A DNA stretch of 64,000 nucleotides. Source: Pseudomonadota bacterium. GTDB lineage: Bacteria > Chloroflexota > UBA5177 > JAJPKF01. The notes below the pieces were generated by a model. It did not search any database and was not told where the DNA came from. It worked only from the letters and a program-made list of their open reading frames with translations. A program made the position numbers and the translations under genes. This document shows, piece after piece, positions 33,905-44,660 of this stretch. The stretch spans positions 1-64,000 of the forward strand of contig JAJPKF010000017.1 in the NCBI GenBank assembly GCA_021323865.1. Reading direction: 5' to 3'. Position 1 is the stretch's first letter, and each line of letters opens with the position of its first letter.

Positions 33905-35242
33905 TCAGAAGATAGACAGATAGCGGTCGAGCTCCCACTGGCTGACCTGCATGGCGTACTCCTTCCACTCCTCGCGCTTCGCCTCCACAAAGCGGTCGTA
34001 GAGCGGATCGCCGAGCGCCTCGTGCATTACCTCGTCGTTTTCCAGACAGGTGACTGCGGCGTCGAGTGAGTCGGGAAGCTGCTGCACGCCCGTCTCGACC
34101 AAGCGTTGTGGTGTGAAATGGTAGAGATTCTCCTCGCTGGGCGGCGGGAGCGGCAACTGTCGCTTTATGCCGTCGAGGCCCGCCTTGAGCATGACGGCGA
34201 AGGCCAGATAGGGGTTTGAGGAGGGGTCGGGGCAGCGCAGCTCGATGCGCGCCGAGCGCTCTTTGCCGGGGCTGATCTTGGGCACCCGGATGAGAGCGGA
34301 TCGGTTGGCTCGCGCCCAAGAGATATAGACAGGTGCCTCGTATCCGGGAACCAGCCGCTTGTACGAGTTCACCAGCGACGCCAGGATGGGGGTCATGCCT
34401 CGGGCATGGGCCAACTGTCCCGCGATGAAATGGCGGGCGGTCTCGGAGAGGCCGTAGTCGTCATTGGCGTCGTAGAAGGCGTTTTTGTTCGTGCCGGCAT
34501 GGAAAAGGCTCTGATGGCAGTGCATCCCCGAGCCGTTGACGCCGAATATGGGCTTGGGCATGAAGGTGGCGAACAAACCGTGTCTCTCGGCCACCGCCTT
34601 GAGCGTGTACTTGAAGGTGACCGCGTTGTCGGCCGTCTTCACCGCCTGGTCGTAGCGGAAATCGATCTCGTGCTGACCGATGGCCACCTCGTGATGAGAT
34701 GCCTCGACGTCAATGCCCATCGCCTCGAGTCCGTTCACCATCTCCTTGCGGACAGAGGAGGCCAGGTCGGTCGAGAGATCAAAGTAGGAGCCGCGATCAT
34801 GAGGCAGCGGTTCCTGTCCGTTCTGATTCGGCACGAATAGGAAGAACTCCAGCTCAGGGCCAATGTAGTAATCGAAGTCCATCTGCTTGGCTTCGTCGAT
34901 GACCTTGAGGAGCACCTCCCGGGGATCGCCCGTGAAGGGCTGTCCATCCGGCATGAGCACTCTGCAGATCACTCGAGCGGTGGTGTTCTCTCCGCGTTCC
35001 CAGGGAATGATGCGAAAGGTGTCGAGTTCCGGCTGCAGCAGCATGTCCGATTCCGCAATGCGCGCGAAGCCCTCGATTGAGGAGCCGTCAAACCAGGTCC
35101 CATGTTCGATCGAGTCGTGAAGCTGGCCGGCAGGAATGGTAACGCTCTTGACCATTCCAACGATGTCCGTGAACTGAAGATTGACGAAGCGCACCCGCTC
35201 CTGCTCAATCAGCGCAAAGACGTCGGAAGCAGTCATCGACAT
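33905..35242 (-). CDS. glnA: Glutamine synthetase, type I
   Basis: A 445-residue dodecamer-forming enzyme making glutamine from glutamate, ammonia and ATP. Motifs are WFDGSSIEGF near the N terminus, EHEIDF-type QHEIDFRYD, the ATP-binding MPKPIFGVNGSGMHCHQSL, and YEAPVYISWARANRSALIRVP. The length matches the short alpha subtype of Gram-positives. That subtype lacks the adenylylation site region, so feedback inhibition or GlnR control would be expected instead. ATG 35242 is preferred over an upstream GTG/ATG because GAGGGGG precedes it. It is transcribed in the same direction as the three phosphoesterases upstream. Confidence 0.96.
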   Translation of the reverse strand: MSMTASDVFALIEQERVRFVNLQFTDIVGMVKSVTIPAGQLHDSIEHGTWFDGSSIEGFARIAESDMLLQPELDTFRIIPWERGENTTARVICRVLMPDGQPFTGDPREVLLKVIDEAKQMDFDYYIGPELEFFLFVPNQNGQEPLPHDRGSYFDLSTDLASSVRKEMVNGLEAMGIDVEASHHEVAIGQHEIDFRYDQAVKTADNAVTFKYTLKAVAERHGLFATFMPKPIFGVNGSGMHCHQSLFHAGTNKNAFYDANDDYGLSETARHFIAGQLAHARGMTPILASLVNSYKRLVPGYEAPVYISWARANRSALIRVPKISPGKERSARIELRCPDPSSNPYLAFAVMLKAGLDGIKRQLPLPPPSEENLYHFTPQRLVETGVQQLPDSLDAAVTCLENDEVMHEALGDPLYDRFVEAKREEWKEYAMQVSQWELDRYLSIF

Positions 35243-35281
35243 GGTCTGGTCCCCCTCAGCCGGCACAGTATTGAAAAAAGT

Positions 35282-36616
35282 TTACCACGCAGGCTGAGAG
35301 TAGTTCGGCGGCTGTCCTCCCGAGGGCGCAGGGCATGTCCGTCGGTTCAAGAGGAGCGGAGCCATCGGAGTCTGGCTGTAATCCAGCATGTGGGCGATTG
35401 AGCCGGTGGTGCGGTCGAACGCCGCCTTGTGGGGCAGGTTGAAGGTGTCCTCAATGTAGGTGAGGATGGACCGGAAATCCAGCCGCCTGTGATCGATGTA
35501 TCCCGGCTTCGCGTATGGGGAGATGACCAAGAGGGGGACACGGGGCCCGAGACGGTAGGCCGCCTGGTGCGGCGGGGCAACGTGGTCGTAGAAGCCACCA
35601 AAGTCGTCCCAGGTGACGATGATCACCGTGCTGCTCCAGAGCGGTGACCGCATGATCTGGTTGATCCGCTTGACAGTCCAGTTTTCGCCGGCACACTCAC
35701 TGGACGGCGGGTGCTCGCTGGTGCTCAGGTCGGAGGAAAGCCACGAGATGGCAGGCAGATTGCCGGTGTCGACGTCTTGGTCGAACTGTGCCGGCGGAAG
35801 CACGTTTGTCGACCACTGGCTGGAGTTGCGGATGTGCCGGATGGCGTCAAAGGTGTTCCAAATGTAGCCGAAATGGTGGATGGGCGAGGCGTAGTACTTC
35901 CAGCTGACCTGCGCGTCGTTGGCCTCGTCGGCCAGCGTCTGCATGTTGAAGCAGGGGAAAACCTTCCGGAAACGGCCTCCGCTATAGGTCTGAACGAGGG
36001 TGTCGGTCTGGGCGTCGCAGCCCCAGGATCGGGGCTGTGTCTGTTTGTCCACGGATGGATTGTCCATGGTATGTGCGGACTGACCCGTGACCAGCACCAG
36101 GTGGTTGGGGAAGCTGGAGCTGAGGATGGTCGAGAAGAGGTGGTCGGCAAGGGCGAAATGTGTGGCGTAGGCCCAGTAGTTGGGAACGTCGCGCTTGAAG
36201 TACTGGGAGTCGGCCACGTCCTGGCCGTTTTGCTTAGCGAAGGCGATCCGATAGAAGCCGTCCATGCGGCCGCCGTCGATCGCGCGCTTGGCCGACTTAC
36301 CTCCATGACCGAGATCATGCAGCAGGCTGTCGGGCGTCTCGATCATCTTGATGCGCTTCCGACCCCGGTGCGCGAACCGGGTTCCGTCTGCACCCGGAAA
36401 CCGCCCGAAGATGTTATCGAAGCTGTGGTTCTCTCGGACGATGATGACCACGTGCTGAACGGGCGGGCAGGTTGTGGTCGCGCAGCCGTCGGCAGCGGCA
36501 CCGAGACTCAGGCGGCCGCTGGCCGTCGCCACGCCTGCCAGCAATGCCGCGGCCGCGAGGAGTAGCAACGTCCGCCGGCTCCGGGTGACAGCGGCAGCCA
36601 CCGAGAGCAGCGGCAT
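35282..36616 (-). CDS. Secreted phosphoesterase, phospholipase C/AcpA family (copy 1)
   Basis: About 444 residues from ATG 36616. An N-terminal signal or anchor ([20 protein letters not shown]) is followed by the PF04185 signature [20 protein letters not shown]. Further family blocks are [34 protein letters not shown] and [17 protein letters not shown]. It is expected to hydrolyse phosphate esters such as phospholipids outside the cell. It is the last of three paralogous genes and starts 4 bases after the stop of copy 2, so the two are co-transcribed. Confidence 0.9.
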   Translation of the reverse strand: MPLLSVAAAVTRSRRTLLLLAAAALLAGVATASGRLSLGAAADGCATTTCPPVQHVVIIVRENHSFDNIFGRFPGADGTRFAHRGRKRIKMIETPDSLLHDLGHGGKSAKRAIDGGRMDGFYRIAFAKQNGQDVADSQYFKRDVPNYWAYATHFALADHLFSTILSSSFPNHLVLVTGQSAHTMDNPSVDKQTQPRSWGCDAQTDTLVQTYSGGRFRKVFPCFNMQTLADEANDAQVSWKYYASPIHHFGYIWNTFDAIRHIRNSSQWSTNVLPPAQFDQDVDTGNLPAISWLSSDLSTSEHPPSSECAGENWTVKRINQIMRSPLWSSTVIIVTWDDFGGFYDHVAPPHQAAYRLGPRVPLLVISPYAKPGYIDHRRLDFRSILTYIEDTFNLPHKAAFDRTTGSIAHMLDYSQTPMAPLLLNRRTCPAPSGGQPPNYSQPAW

Positions 36617-36620
36617 CAAC

Positions 36621-38015
36621 CTACCAGTTGGAGAGGACTGAGGTGTAGGGGTCTTGCCCCGTGGCCTTGGGGCAGTTGGGAATCTGGTTTTGAACCAGAG
36701 GCGCCAGCGGCTGCTGATTGGGATCGAGCATCGCACCGATGCTGTTGACGCTGCGCTTGAACTTCATGATGTGGGGCAAGTTGAACTGATTCTCGACAAA
36801 AGTAACGATGGACCGGAAGTCCAACCGCTTGTGATAGATGAAGCCCGGCTTGGAGTAGGGGGAGATCATGAGGGCCGGCACCCGTGGTCCCAGTGAATAG
36901 GTGCTCTCATAGGGTGGCGCCAGGTGGTCGTAGAAGCCGCCGAAGTCATCCCACACCAGGATGATGGCGGTGCTGGACCACAACGGAGACTGCATGATCT
37001 CGTTGATCTTGCTCGCGACCCAGTTCTGACCCGTGCAGATGCTTCCCGGAGGGTGATCACTATTCCAGAAGCGCGAGGTCAGCCACGAGATCTGAGGCAG
37101 ATTGCCGGCCTGCACATCGGAATCGAACTGGGGAGTGGTGACGACATTGGTGGACCACTGGGCCGAGTTTCGGATGTGCTTGATGGAATCGAACGTGGAC
37201 CAGATATAGCCGTCGGTGCCGTAGCCTGCGGCGTAATACTTCCAACTCACCCCCGCCGCGTTGGCTTCGTCGGCCAGCGTCTTGGTATTGAAACACGGGA
37301 AGGTTGTGGCAACCTTGCCGCCGACATACTGCTTCACGGTCACGTCACTGGGCGCGTCACAACCCCACGAGTGGAGGTGGGCCAGGTTGGGGCGAACGGG
37401 ATTGCTGATGACGTGCACGGCCTGACCACTGATGGTGACGAGATGGTTGGGAAAACTGTCGCCCATGATCGTCGAGAAGAAATGATCGGCTAGGCCGAAA
37501 GTCTTGGCGTACGACCAGTAGATCGGAACCTGATATCCGTAGTACTGGGAGTCGGCGACGTCCTGACTTTCCTGATAGGCGAAGGGGTTCCGATAGAAAC
37601 GGTCCATCTTGCCGCCGTCGATGGCTCGCCGGGCCGTGTCGACGCCATGGATCAGGTCGGTCTGCATCGGGTCGAGCTCAGGCGCCATTTTGATCGTCGA
37701 CATCCCGGCTCGCTTGGCCGTCCGCGCTCCGTCGGCGTGCGGAAACCGCCCGAAGAGGTTATCAAAGCTGTGGTTCTCGCGCACGATGATGATCACGTGC
37801 TTGATGGGGCTGCACGACTGCTGCCCGCAGGAGGCGGCAGCTGCCGAACCCGTCCCACCCGCATTCCTAGTGAGCAGCGACCCTCCGATGACCGCTAGGG
37901 CCGCGATGACGGGAAGAAGGATCCGGGAGCCGCGTGGGTGACCGAACGAAGAGGGTGCTGGCCGCAATTCAGATCTGCCCTGGGATGTGTCGACCGATCG
38001 GGGAGGCGACTTCAT
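36621..38015 (-). CDS. Secreted phosphoesterase, phospholipase C/AcpA family (copy 2)
   Basis: About 464 residues from ATG 38015. A hydrophobic signal ([18 protein letters not shown]) precedes [20 protein letters not shown]. The other family blocks are [39 protein letters not shown] and [17 protein letters not shown]. It is clearly paralogous to its two neighbours, with the same order of blocks and the same RRAIDGG.M..FYR segment. Copy 1 follows within 4 bases. The gap of about 260 bases to copy 3 may hold a promoter. Confidence 0.9.
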   Translation of the reverse strand: MKSPPRSVDTSQGRSELRPAPSSFGHPRGSRILLPVIAALAVIGGSLLTRNAGGTGSAAAASCGQQSCSPIKHVIIIVRENHSFDNLFGRFPHADGARTAKRAGMSTIKMAPELDPMQTDLIHGVDTARRAIDGGKMDRFYRNPFAYQESQDVADSQYYGYQVPIYWSYAKTFGLADHFFSTIMGDSFPNHLVTISGQAVHVISNPVRPNLAHLHSWGCDAPSDVTVKQYVGGKVATTFPCFNTKTLADEANAAGVSWKYYAAGYGTDGYIWSTFDSIKHIRNSAQWSTNVVTTPQFDSDVQAGNLPQISWLTSRFWNSDHPPGSICTGQNWVASKINEIMQSPLWSSTAIILVWDDFGGFYDHLAPPYESTYSLGPRVPALMISPYSKPGFIYHKRLDFRSIVTFVENQFNLPHIMKFKRSVNSIGAMLDPNQQPLAPLVQNQIPNCPKATGQDPYTSVLSNW

Positions 38016-38276
38016 GATGACACTCTGGACCCTTCCCATTCAAATCCACGATTGGAAGGGAGTGCGCCTGCGCTGACAAGACGTCCACGCCGTAGCCCAA
38101 TCCCGACAATTTTCATCTATTTTTAACCTTATGGCCATGGGCGATTCAAGTACCAATCCGTCTCATACGCCTGCGCAAAGAGAGCCCTAGGCACTTGCGT
38201 TGATCGCGGTCGGGGCGATCCTCCCGGCAAATGGCCGCTGCCCGGCAAGAGCGGCGGGTCTTCCACGAGGCGGCGG

Positions 38277-39578
38277 TTAATAGTTCGGGTTAGGCGCGGA
38301 CCCCGTCTTCGGGCACTGGCGCGGCTCAAGCGTCAGCGGCTTGTCCGGCGTCTGCTTGAGGTTGAGCATGTCCCCGATGCTGTTCACCGATCGGTTGAAG
38401 TGGGTGAGATGCGGCAACCGGTAGGCCCGTTCGACGAACTTGACGACCGAGCGGAAGTCGTACCGCCGGTGGTCGATGAAGTGCGGTCGAGCATAGGGAG
38501 AGATGACAAGCAGGGGCACTCGCGGGCCCAGCCGATAGCGGCTCTCGTGGGGCGGCCGCAGGTGATCATAGAAGCCGCCGAAGTCATCCCAGGTAAGGAT
38601 GACCACGGTGTGCGGCCACGCAGGGGAATGCATGATGGCGTTGAGCTGCCGGACCGTCCAGTTCTCGCCGCGACAGATGCTCTTGGGTGGATGATCGCTG
38701 GTTTCGAGATTGGTGGTCAGCCACGAGAGCGCCGGCAAATGGTTGTGGCGCACGTCATACAGGAACGACTTGGTCTTGACGACATTAGACGACCAGAGGT
38801 GCGAGTCGCGAATGTGACGAATCGCATCCAACGTCGACCATATGTAGCCGAAGTGTCCTCGTGGGGGTGCGTAGTACCTCCAGCTGATGCCGGCCCGACG
38901 AGCTTCGTCGACGAGCGTCTGCATCTTGAAGCAAGGGCGGCTGTACCCCAGAGCTCCCTTCCGGAAGTAGTAGACCACGGTACGAGATCCTGCATCACAC
39001 CCCCAGGAACGGTTGCTGCGACTGAGGTGGATGGGATTCCCGATGACGCCCAGGCTCTGGCCGGCCACGGTTACGAGGTGATTGGGAAAGCTGGAGGCCA
39101 GGATGGTTGAGAACATGTGGTCGGCCAGGGCAAACCGCTTGGCGTAATCCCAATAGTGGGGAATCTCCCCTTCGCTGTACTGGGAGTCGGCGACGTCCAC
39201 TCCGTTCTGGAAGGCATACTGGACGCGCCAGAACCCGTTCATTCGCCCATGGTTGACCGCGAGCAGCGCCGACAACCCCCCATGGCCCAGATCGTGGCGC
39301 ATGTGGTCGGGAGTTGTGTTCAGACGGATGCGCTGGAAGCCTCGCATGGCATAGCGGGCACCGTCGGCGCCTGGGAACAGACCGAACATGTTGTCGAAGC
39401 TGTGATTTTCCTTGACGATGATGACGATGTGCTGGATGGGTCCACAGGTCACCTTGTGGCAGGGCTTGGCTCTGGCAAGCCAGGTGGGCGCGCCGAACAC
39501 AAGCGCCAGACCGGCCAGTGCGAGCCCAGAAACAACGAAGGCAGCGATCGACGCGGGGAGTTTCGATCTCACGTCCAA
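38277..39578 (-). CDS. Secreted phosphoesterase, phospholipase C/AcpA family (copy 3)
   Basis: 433 residues from TTG 39578 (GTG 39572 is possible). A signal segment ([20 protein letters not shown]) leads to [21 protein letters not shown]. The remaining blocks are [39 protein letters not shown] and [17 protein letters not shown]. The conserved Asn/Asp/His residues of the family are retained in all three copies, so all are probably active. This copy lies farthest upstream and is divergent from the helicase gene. Confidence 0.9.
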   Translation of the reverse strand: MDVRSKLPASIAAFVVSGLALAGLALVFGAPTWLARAKPCHKVTCGPIQHIVIIVKENHSFDNMFGLFPGADGARYAMRGFQRIRLNTTPDHMRHDLGHGGLSALLAVNHGRMNGFWRVQYAFQNGVDVADSQYSEGEIPHYWDYAKRFALADHMFSTILASSFPNHLVTVAGQSLGVIGNPIHLSRSNRSWGCDAGSRTVVYYFRKGALGYSRPCFKMQTLVDEARRAGISWRYYAPPRGHFGYIWSTLDAIRHIRDSHLWSSNVVKTKSFLYDVRHNHLPALSWLTTNLETSDHPPKSICRGENWTVRQLNAIMHSPAWPHTVVILTWDDFGGFYDHLRPPHESRYRLGPRVPLLVISPYARPHFIDHRRYDFRSVVKFVERAYRLPHLTHFNRSVNSIGDMLNLKQTPDKPLTLEPRQCPKTGSAPNPNY

Positions 39579-39758
39579 CCCGAGTGCCGGAAATCGAGCG
39601 GTGGGGATGTCTCCGGAAGTCCACTATCACCGTATCACGGTGCTGCCTTCGGGATCTCGGGTTGTCCGAACAGAGGAATTTCTTAACTCGGGCCGGTCGG
39701 GTGTTAACCGCCATCCATCCGTGATGTCAATTATGTCTAGTGGTTGATAGACTCGATC

Positions 39759-42152
39759 ATGGCTGTCCAAACCGTAAACCGTGTGGTGCCCGAGGCGTCC
39801 TTCGCCTCCCTCTATACGTTCCCCTTTGATCCGTTTCAGATCGAGGCAATGGATGATATTGCCGCTGGACGGTCGGTACTCGTGTCGGCCCCGACCAGCG
39901 CCGGCAAGACCGTTATCGCGGAGTATGCCCTGTGGCGCACCACGCGTGCCGGGCAGCGAGCGATCTACACGACACCAATCAAGGCCCTCTCCAATCAGAA
40001 GCGGCGCGACTTGGACCGCCTGTTTCCTGGGCGGATCGGTCTGCTGACGGGCGACCGCTCCGAGAATCGCGACGCTGACATTCTGGTCATGACCACCGAG
40101 GTTCTCCGCAACATGCTTCTGGAGGACCCCGAGAGCCTGCGGCAAGTCAGCTGCGTGGTCTTCGACGAGGTGCATTACATCGCCGATCCCGAGCGGGGAA
40201 CCATTTGGGAGGAGTCGATCATCAGCGCCCTACCGGAGATGCAGCTTGTATGCCTATCAGCCACCATCCGCAACGCGGGTGAGATCGCCGACTGGATCAC
40301 CGAGACACGGCGCCGGAAGGTGCCAGACGCAGCCCCGGTTGCTCTCATCCGCCATGAGCAGCGACCCGTCCCGCTGGAGCACTACGTGTTTACGGGCGAG
40401 GGATTGCTTCTGATCCGAGATGCGGCCGGCCATCGGGTACGGCGGTTTCCTCGACGCCATCAGCATGCTCGACCCCGACCCACCGGGCCCGAAGAGGTGC
40501 TCAAGTCCTTGGACCGGGCTCAGCTGCTACCGGCGATCTGGTTCGCCTTCACCCGTGCCGGCGTTGAGTCTGATGCCGAGCGTTTCGCCTCGGCCATGCC
40601 GCCTGCACGCGGTGAACGGCGAGCGGCTATTGAGAGCGCGATCGCCTGGACGCTGGCGGGGGTTCCGGCCGCCGATCGGAGCCTAAATCAGATCACCCGG
40701 CTGACTGACCTGCTGCGCCATGGCATCGGCTTCCACCACGCGGGTCTGCTGCCGCCGTGCAAGGAGCTCGTCGAGGACCTCTTTCTGCGGGGATATCTCT
40801 CTGTCGTTTGCGCAACGGACACGCTGGCCGTCGGCATCAACATGCCCGCTCGCACGGTGGTGATCAGTCGCATGTCGCGACCAGTCGGCGGGCTGCTCAC
40901 GGCCAATGACTTCAGTCAACTCACCGGCCGAGCCGGGCGCCGAGGCATCGACGAACGGGGAGCGGTGGTCGTTGTTCCTTCGCCGTATCACGACTTCGAG
41001 CGGGACTACGCGGTGCTTGTAGGCCCTCTCGAGCCGGTTCGGAGCCGGTTCACCCTCCGTTACAGCACGCTCCTGGCCCTTTACGACCGGGTCGGAGGCG
41101 AGGACCGAATCGCCACCATGGTGAAGGCAAGTCTCAGACAGTTTCAGCTCTACGGCGAAGCCCGACGTGCGGAGGAGGCGCTGGGTGCGGTGGAGGCTGA
41201 GCTGGCATCGGTGCGACCGATTCCCGAGCTCTTGGGCCGCGAAGAGGAGCTCGACGAGTACCTAAGAATTCAGGCCCGACTCACCGATCTCGAGAGGCCC
41301 CGTGCGTCGCGATACGACGGGCATCGAGGTCGGCGACGGCGGAGCGAGCGCAGCCCGCATGGCGGTACTCGCTACGCCGGTCAGATCGAGGCACTCCGGG
41401 CATTGCTGCGCCAGCATCCACTTCATTCACTGATGGTGGACCCCGGCTTCGAACGGCTCGCCTCGGGCCGGATTGAGATTCTGCGACGGCGCAGTCGCCT
41501 TCTCCGCATCATTGACTCAGCCCGTAGGGAACGCGATCAAGATGCGGAACGTACCGCCCGGGCCGTTACCGCAGTTTTGCGACGTCTTGGCTACGTGCAA
41601 CCGCGCGGCCTGGGTCACAAGGCGGCGGGACTGCGGGAGATGGTAGCGCCTTCGGGCATCGTGATCTCGGAGCTGTACCACGAGGGTGTGCTCATGGGTC
41701 TCGGTGCGGCAGAGCTGGCGGAGTTCCTAAGCTGGTTCGCTTGTGATGTCGATCGACGCCGGTACAATTCGTTCCGTCTGCCGCTCGAGCTCTGGGATCT
41801 TCGAGGCATCGCAGACCTAGCCTTCCGGCGAGTGTCAGGGCTTGAGGAGGGCCAGGGGATCCGGCTGGCACAGGGCGCAAGCTCCTGGTTCTGGGGCGTT
41901 GCCCTGGCTTGGTGCTCGGGCGCATCGATCCAAGAGATCAGCCCCACCATCGAGGCAGGTGAGGGCGATATCGTGTCCATCTTGAATAAGACGGTCGACC
42001 TCTTGGATCAGTTCACCGGCATGGTCGGTCGGTACGGCGATGTCTCGATGTTGGAAACCATTCATCACTCTCGACGACTGTTGACTCGCGGTCTTGTCGC
42101 GCTCCTCAGAAGCGATGTCGCCCCGGTGGATGAAGAACCCATTCCCGCGTAG
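39759..42152 (+). CDS. Ski2/HelY-type DEAD/DEAH-box RNA helicase
   Basis: About 797 residues from ATG 39759 (TTG 39744 is possible). Helicase motifs: Walker A VSAPTSAGKTVIAEYAL, Ia TTPIKALSNQKRRD, II FDEVHYI, III LSATIRN, VI QLTGRAGRRG. The C-terminal third resembles the DSHCT region of Ski2/Mtr4-like proteins (GLGAAELAEFLSWFACD). Bacterial HelY homologues are thought to act in RNA turnover, but their targets are poorly known. The next gene starts 5 nt after its stop, indicating an operon with a glycogen-debranching-type enzyme. Confidence 0.88.
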   Translation: MAVQTVNRVVPEASFASLYTFPFDPFQIEAMDDIAAGRSVLVSAPTSAGKTVIAEYALWRTTRAGQRAIYTTPIKALSNQKRRDLDRLFPGRIGLLTGDRSENRDADILVMTTEVLRNMLLEDPESLRQVSCVVFDEVHYIADPERGTIWEESIISALPEMQLVCLSATIRNAGEIADWITETRRRKVPDAAPVALIRHEQRPVPLEHYVFTGEGLLLIRDAAGHRVRRFPRRHQHARPRPTGPEEVLKSLDRAQLLPAIWFAFTRAGVESDAERFASAMPPARGERRAAIESAIAWTLAGVPAADRSLNQITRLTDLLRHGIGFHHAGLLPPCKELVEDLFLRGYLSVVCATDTLAVGINMPARTVVISRMSRPVGGLLTANDFSQLTGRAGRRGIDERGAVVVVPSPYHDFERDYAVLVGPLEPVRSRFTLRYSTLLALYDRVGGEDRIATMVKASLRQFQLYGEARRAEEALGAVEAELASVRPIPELLGREEELDEYLRIQARLTDLERPRASRYDGHRGRRRRSERSPHGGTRYAGQIEALRALLRQHPLHSLMVDPGFERLASGRIEILRRRSRLLRIIDSARRERDQDAERTARAVTAVLRRLGYVQPRGLGHKAAGLREMVAPSGIVISELYHEGVLMGLGAAELAEFLSWFACDVDRRRYNSFRLPLELWDLRGIADLAFRRVSGLEEGQGIRLAQGASSWFWGVALAWCSGASIQEISPTIEAGEGDIVSILNKTVDLLDQFTGMVGRYGDVSMLETIHHSRRLLTRGLVALLRSDVAPVDEEPIPA

Positions 42153-42157
42153 GGCCA

Positions 42158-44623
42158 TTGGCCGTTAGCCGGGAAATGGCCCTCGTATCCACCGGACTTC
42201 CGGATAGCGTGGCCGGAATCGGGCGAGTTCAGCCCGCGTTGGAACCAGTCTCCCTCAGCGCTTCTCAGCTCCGTGGCCGCAACTTTCTCCTCGGCAACAA
42301 GGCCGGGTTGATGCTGCACCTGCCCGCAGGGAACGGGGCGGCGGCGAGGACCCTGCATCGCTCGAAATGGTACGGGGCATCCATCTTCGGCCGGAAGTTC
42401 CTAGAAGGCATCGTGTGCACAAATCTGAATGGCGCGGTCATGTCCCGCCGCTTCCAACATCGCTTCGAGACCGACGGAGTGACCGCGCGGCGTGAGTACA
42501 GCCACCCAGTGCCAATGATCGAGCATTACTTTGTGCCTGACTTTCTGCCGGCATGTCTGTGGTGGATGGACGCATCGGAGGACATGTTTCTCGAGCCGTA
42601 CCTCAACATCAGCTTCAGCAGGGGCACTCGTGAGGAGCACGGTTACCACGCCGAGCTCGAGCCGGGGCTTCTGTCCGTGAGCCGGCGTGTTGAGCCGGCG
42701 CACACTGGTGATTCAGAGGAACCGGATACCGGGGGCACTCCTGTGCGAACGGTTGAGACGTTGTGGGTGGCCTGTGCCTATGAGGTGGAAGACGTCGAGC
42801 TCCGGGAAACGCCAGATCGGTGGCGACCAATGTGGTACAGCCTGGATGCGGCGCGGAGGCGCTATCTCAGGCGGCGAGCAGTCTATGGCTCGCCCGCGAC
42901 GGAGCACGCGCCCCTTTGGGAAATGGCCGCCGACTGGGTGTACGCGCCGATCTTGATGCGGCCGGGGCGTTCAGCCGCCCTTTCCTTTGGGTTTGGAACG
43001 TCCCGACGGGAGGCGGCCTTAGCCGCCCGCGAGGCACTGCTCCGGCGGTCAGCCCTGTTGGAGGAGAAGCGGGCAGCGCTGGCAGATCTGCGTGCCTACA
43101 CCTGGTTTTCCTGCGGCCACCCGCCAACCGATCGTGCCTACGGTCACGTCGTGTCGAGACTCGTGGACTGTTTGGTCGTGTCTCCCAAGGCCACCGGGCC
43201 CCGCTCCTCTCTGGTTCCGAGATCTGCGACGATTCTCGCCGGAGATGCCTATTTTCAGGAGGCGTGGCGTCGCGACGAGAACATCGCCCTCGGTGGCCTG
43301 ATCGCCCTGGGCCAATACCGCACGAGCCGGAGTGTGCTCAGCTCGACGTGGCAGGGCCAAGACCCTGAGACGGGAAGACTACCGCTGCGTTTGCGGACAG
43401 GTGAGCAGCCGGGCTACACATCGAGCGACGGTACGCTCTGGGCATTGCTGCGCCTCTCCCAATACGTCTCGGCGTCGGGTGACACCGGCACCTTGACGGC
43501 CAAGCTTCCGCAGGTGATCCACTTCTTTCGGCGCTCCCTTGCGCGCTGCCGCCGGGGGCTGCTCCCATCGGGAGGAATCTCGGTACCCAGCCATCAATGG
43601 GAAACGTGGATGGATACGGAGTTCTCTGCCCGGTCGGGATACCCAATCGAAATCCAGCTGCTCTGGCTCACGGCGCTGGAGCGCTTTCGCGACGTGGTCA
43701 TACAGGCCGATCGAGACCTGGGAGAACAAATGCAAGATGCCGCTCGACACCTTCGCGACTCTCTTGCGCTGTTCAGCCGGGAAGACCACTTTGTTGATCA
43801 CCTTGGCCGGAACCTGCAATCGGTGGACCTGTTCACGCCCAACTCATACTTTTGGACCGTTCTCGACCTGCCATTCGATTGGGAATGGGAGGACAGAAGT
43901 CTGACTCTCGGACGTCGGGAGCTGGGCGGGGTGTCCGGCATTCGCACGCTGGCCCGTTCCCAATGGGAGTCAGTGCTTGGTCCCCAGATCGCCGCCCTGG
44001 CGCGCGCCGGGCGGCCATTACCCAGTCTGGGGAAGGTCAACTATCACCGGGGAATCGAGTGGAACTGGCTCTCTCAGCTATTCGTGGCCGGTGAGCTGCG
44101 ACATGGTCGACCGGATATGGCGTTCGACCACTATCTGGCCCGCCAGATACACGACGCCGGAGCAACCGCGGGTTTGGGAGGCGTGAGCGAGGTCTTTGAC
44201 CACCGTGGCCCGGCCGGACCGGACTTCCAGACCTGGAGCATGACCGGCCTGGTTGAGGCCCTCCACCGGTTCGCCGGTATACGCGTCGACGTTCCCAACA
44301 GTCGCATTTCTCTGGCGCCGCAGAAGCCCCGGCGGTGGGGTCACATCCGTGTGCGCAAATGGTACGGTGGACGTCCATTCGACTTTCTCTACCGCTCCTC
44401 GTCGCGAGAGGTGCAGATGGATCTTGCCTTTCCGAACGGAGCGCCCAAGGGACTGACTCTCGATTTCACTCTGCGGCTCAAGCGGCGCCTCCCCTCCTCG
44501 GTTGTCGCGGACTATCCGGATTCGAGCTCCGCAGCGGTTCAGTGGCAGGCAGTCGGACAGCCGGACGGAGTAACGTTCGAGATGCCTGCGCGGTCTCGAC
44601 AGCGCATCACTGTCAGGCTGTGA
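42158..44623 (+). CDS. Glycogen-debranching-type (GDE C-like) glycoside hydrolase
   Basis: About 821 residues from TTG 42158 (ATG 42176 is possible). The C-terminal half has the alpha/alpha-barrel of amylo-alpha-1,6-glucosidases: RRDENIALGGLIALGQY, then TWMDTEFSARSGYPIEIQLLW carrying the likely acid, and GGVSEVFDHRG. The N-terminal half is a beta-rich domain (NFLLGNKAGLMLHLPAGNG) as in bacterial debranching enzymes. It probably removes alpha-1,6 branches from glycogen or a related glucan in the cytoplasm; no signal peptide is present. It follows the helicase by 5 nt and precedes holB. Confidence 0.85.
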   Translation: MAVSREMALVSTGLPDSVAGIGRVQPALEPVSLSASQLRGRNFLLGNKAGLMLHLPAGNGAAARTLHRSKWYGASIFGRKFLEGIVCTNLNGAVMSRRFQHRFETDGVTARREYSHPVPMIEHYFVPDFLPACLWWMDASEDMFLEPYLNISFSRGTREEHGYHAELEPGLLSVSRRVEPAHTGDSEEPDTGGTPVRTVETLWVACAYEVEDVELRETPDRWRPMWYSLDAARRRYLRRRAVYGSPATEHAPLWEMAADWVYAPILMRPGRSAALSFGFGTSRREAALAAREALLRRSALLEEKRAALADLRAYTWFSCGHPPTDRAYGHVVSRLVDCLVVSPKATGPRSSLVPRSATILAGDAYFQEAWRRDENIALGGLIALGQYRTSRSVLSSTWQGQDPETGRLPLRLRTGEQPGYTSSDGTLWALLRLSQYVSASGDTGTLTAKLPQVIHFFRRSLARCRRGLLPSGGISVPSHQWETWMDTEFSARSGYPIEIQLLWLTALERFRDVVIQADRDLGEQMQDAARHLRDSLALFSREDHFVDHLGRNLQSVDLFTPNSYFWTVLDLPFDWEWEDRSLTLGRRELGGVSGIRTLARSQWESVLGPQIAALARAGRPLPSLGKVNYHRGIEWNWLSQLFVAGELRHGRPDMAFDHYLARQIHDAGATAGLGGVSEVFDHRGPAGPDFQTWSMTGLVEALHRFAGIRVDVPNSRISLAPQKPRRWGHIRVRKWYGGRPFDFLYRSSSREVQMDLAFPNGAPKGLTLDFTLRLKRRLPSSVVADYPDSSSAAVQWQAVGQPDGVTFEMPARSRQRITVRL

Positions 44624-44660
44624 GAGCCTGTAGCATGTTCAGCGCCACTCCAGAGTCAAC

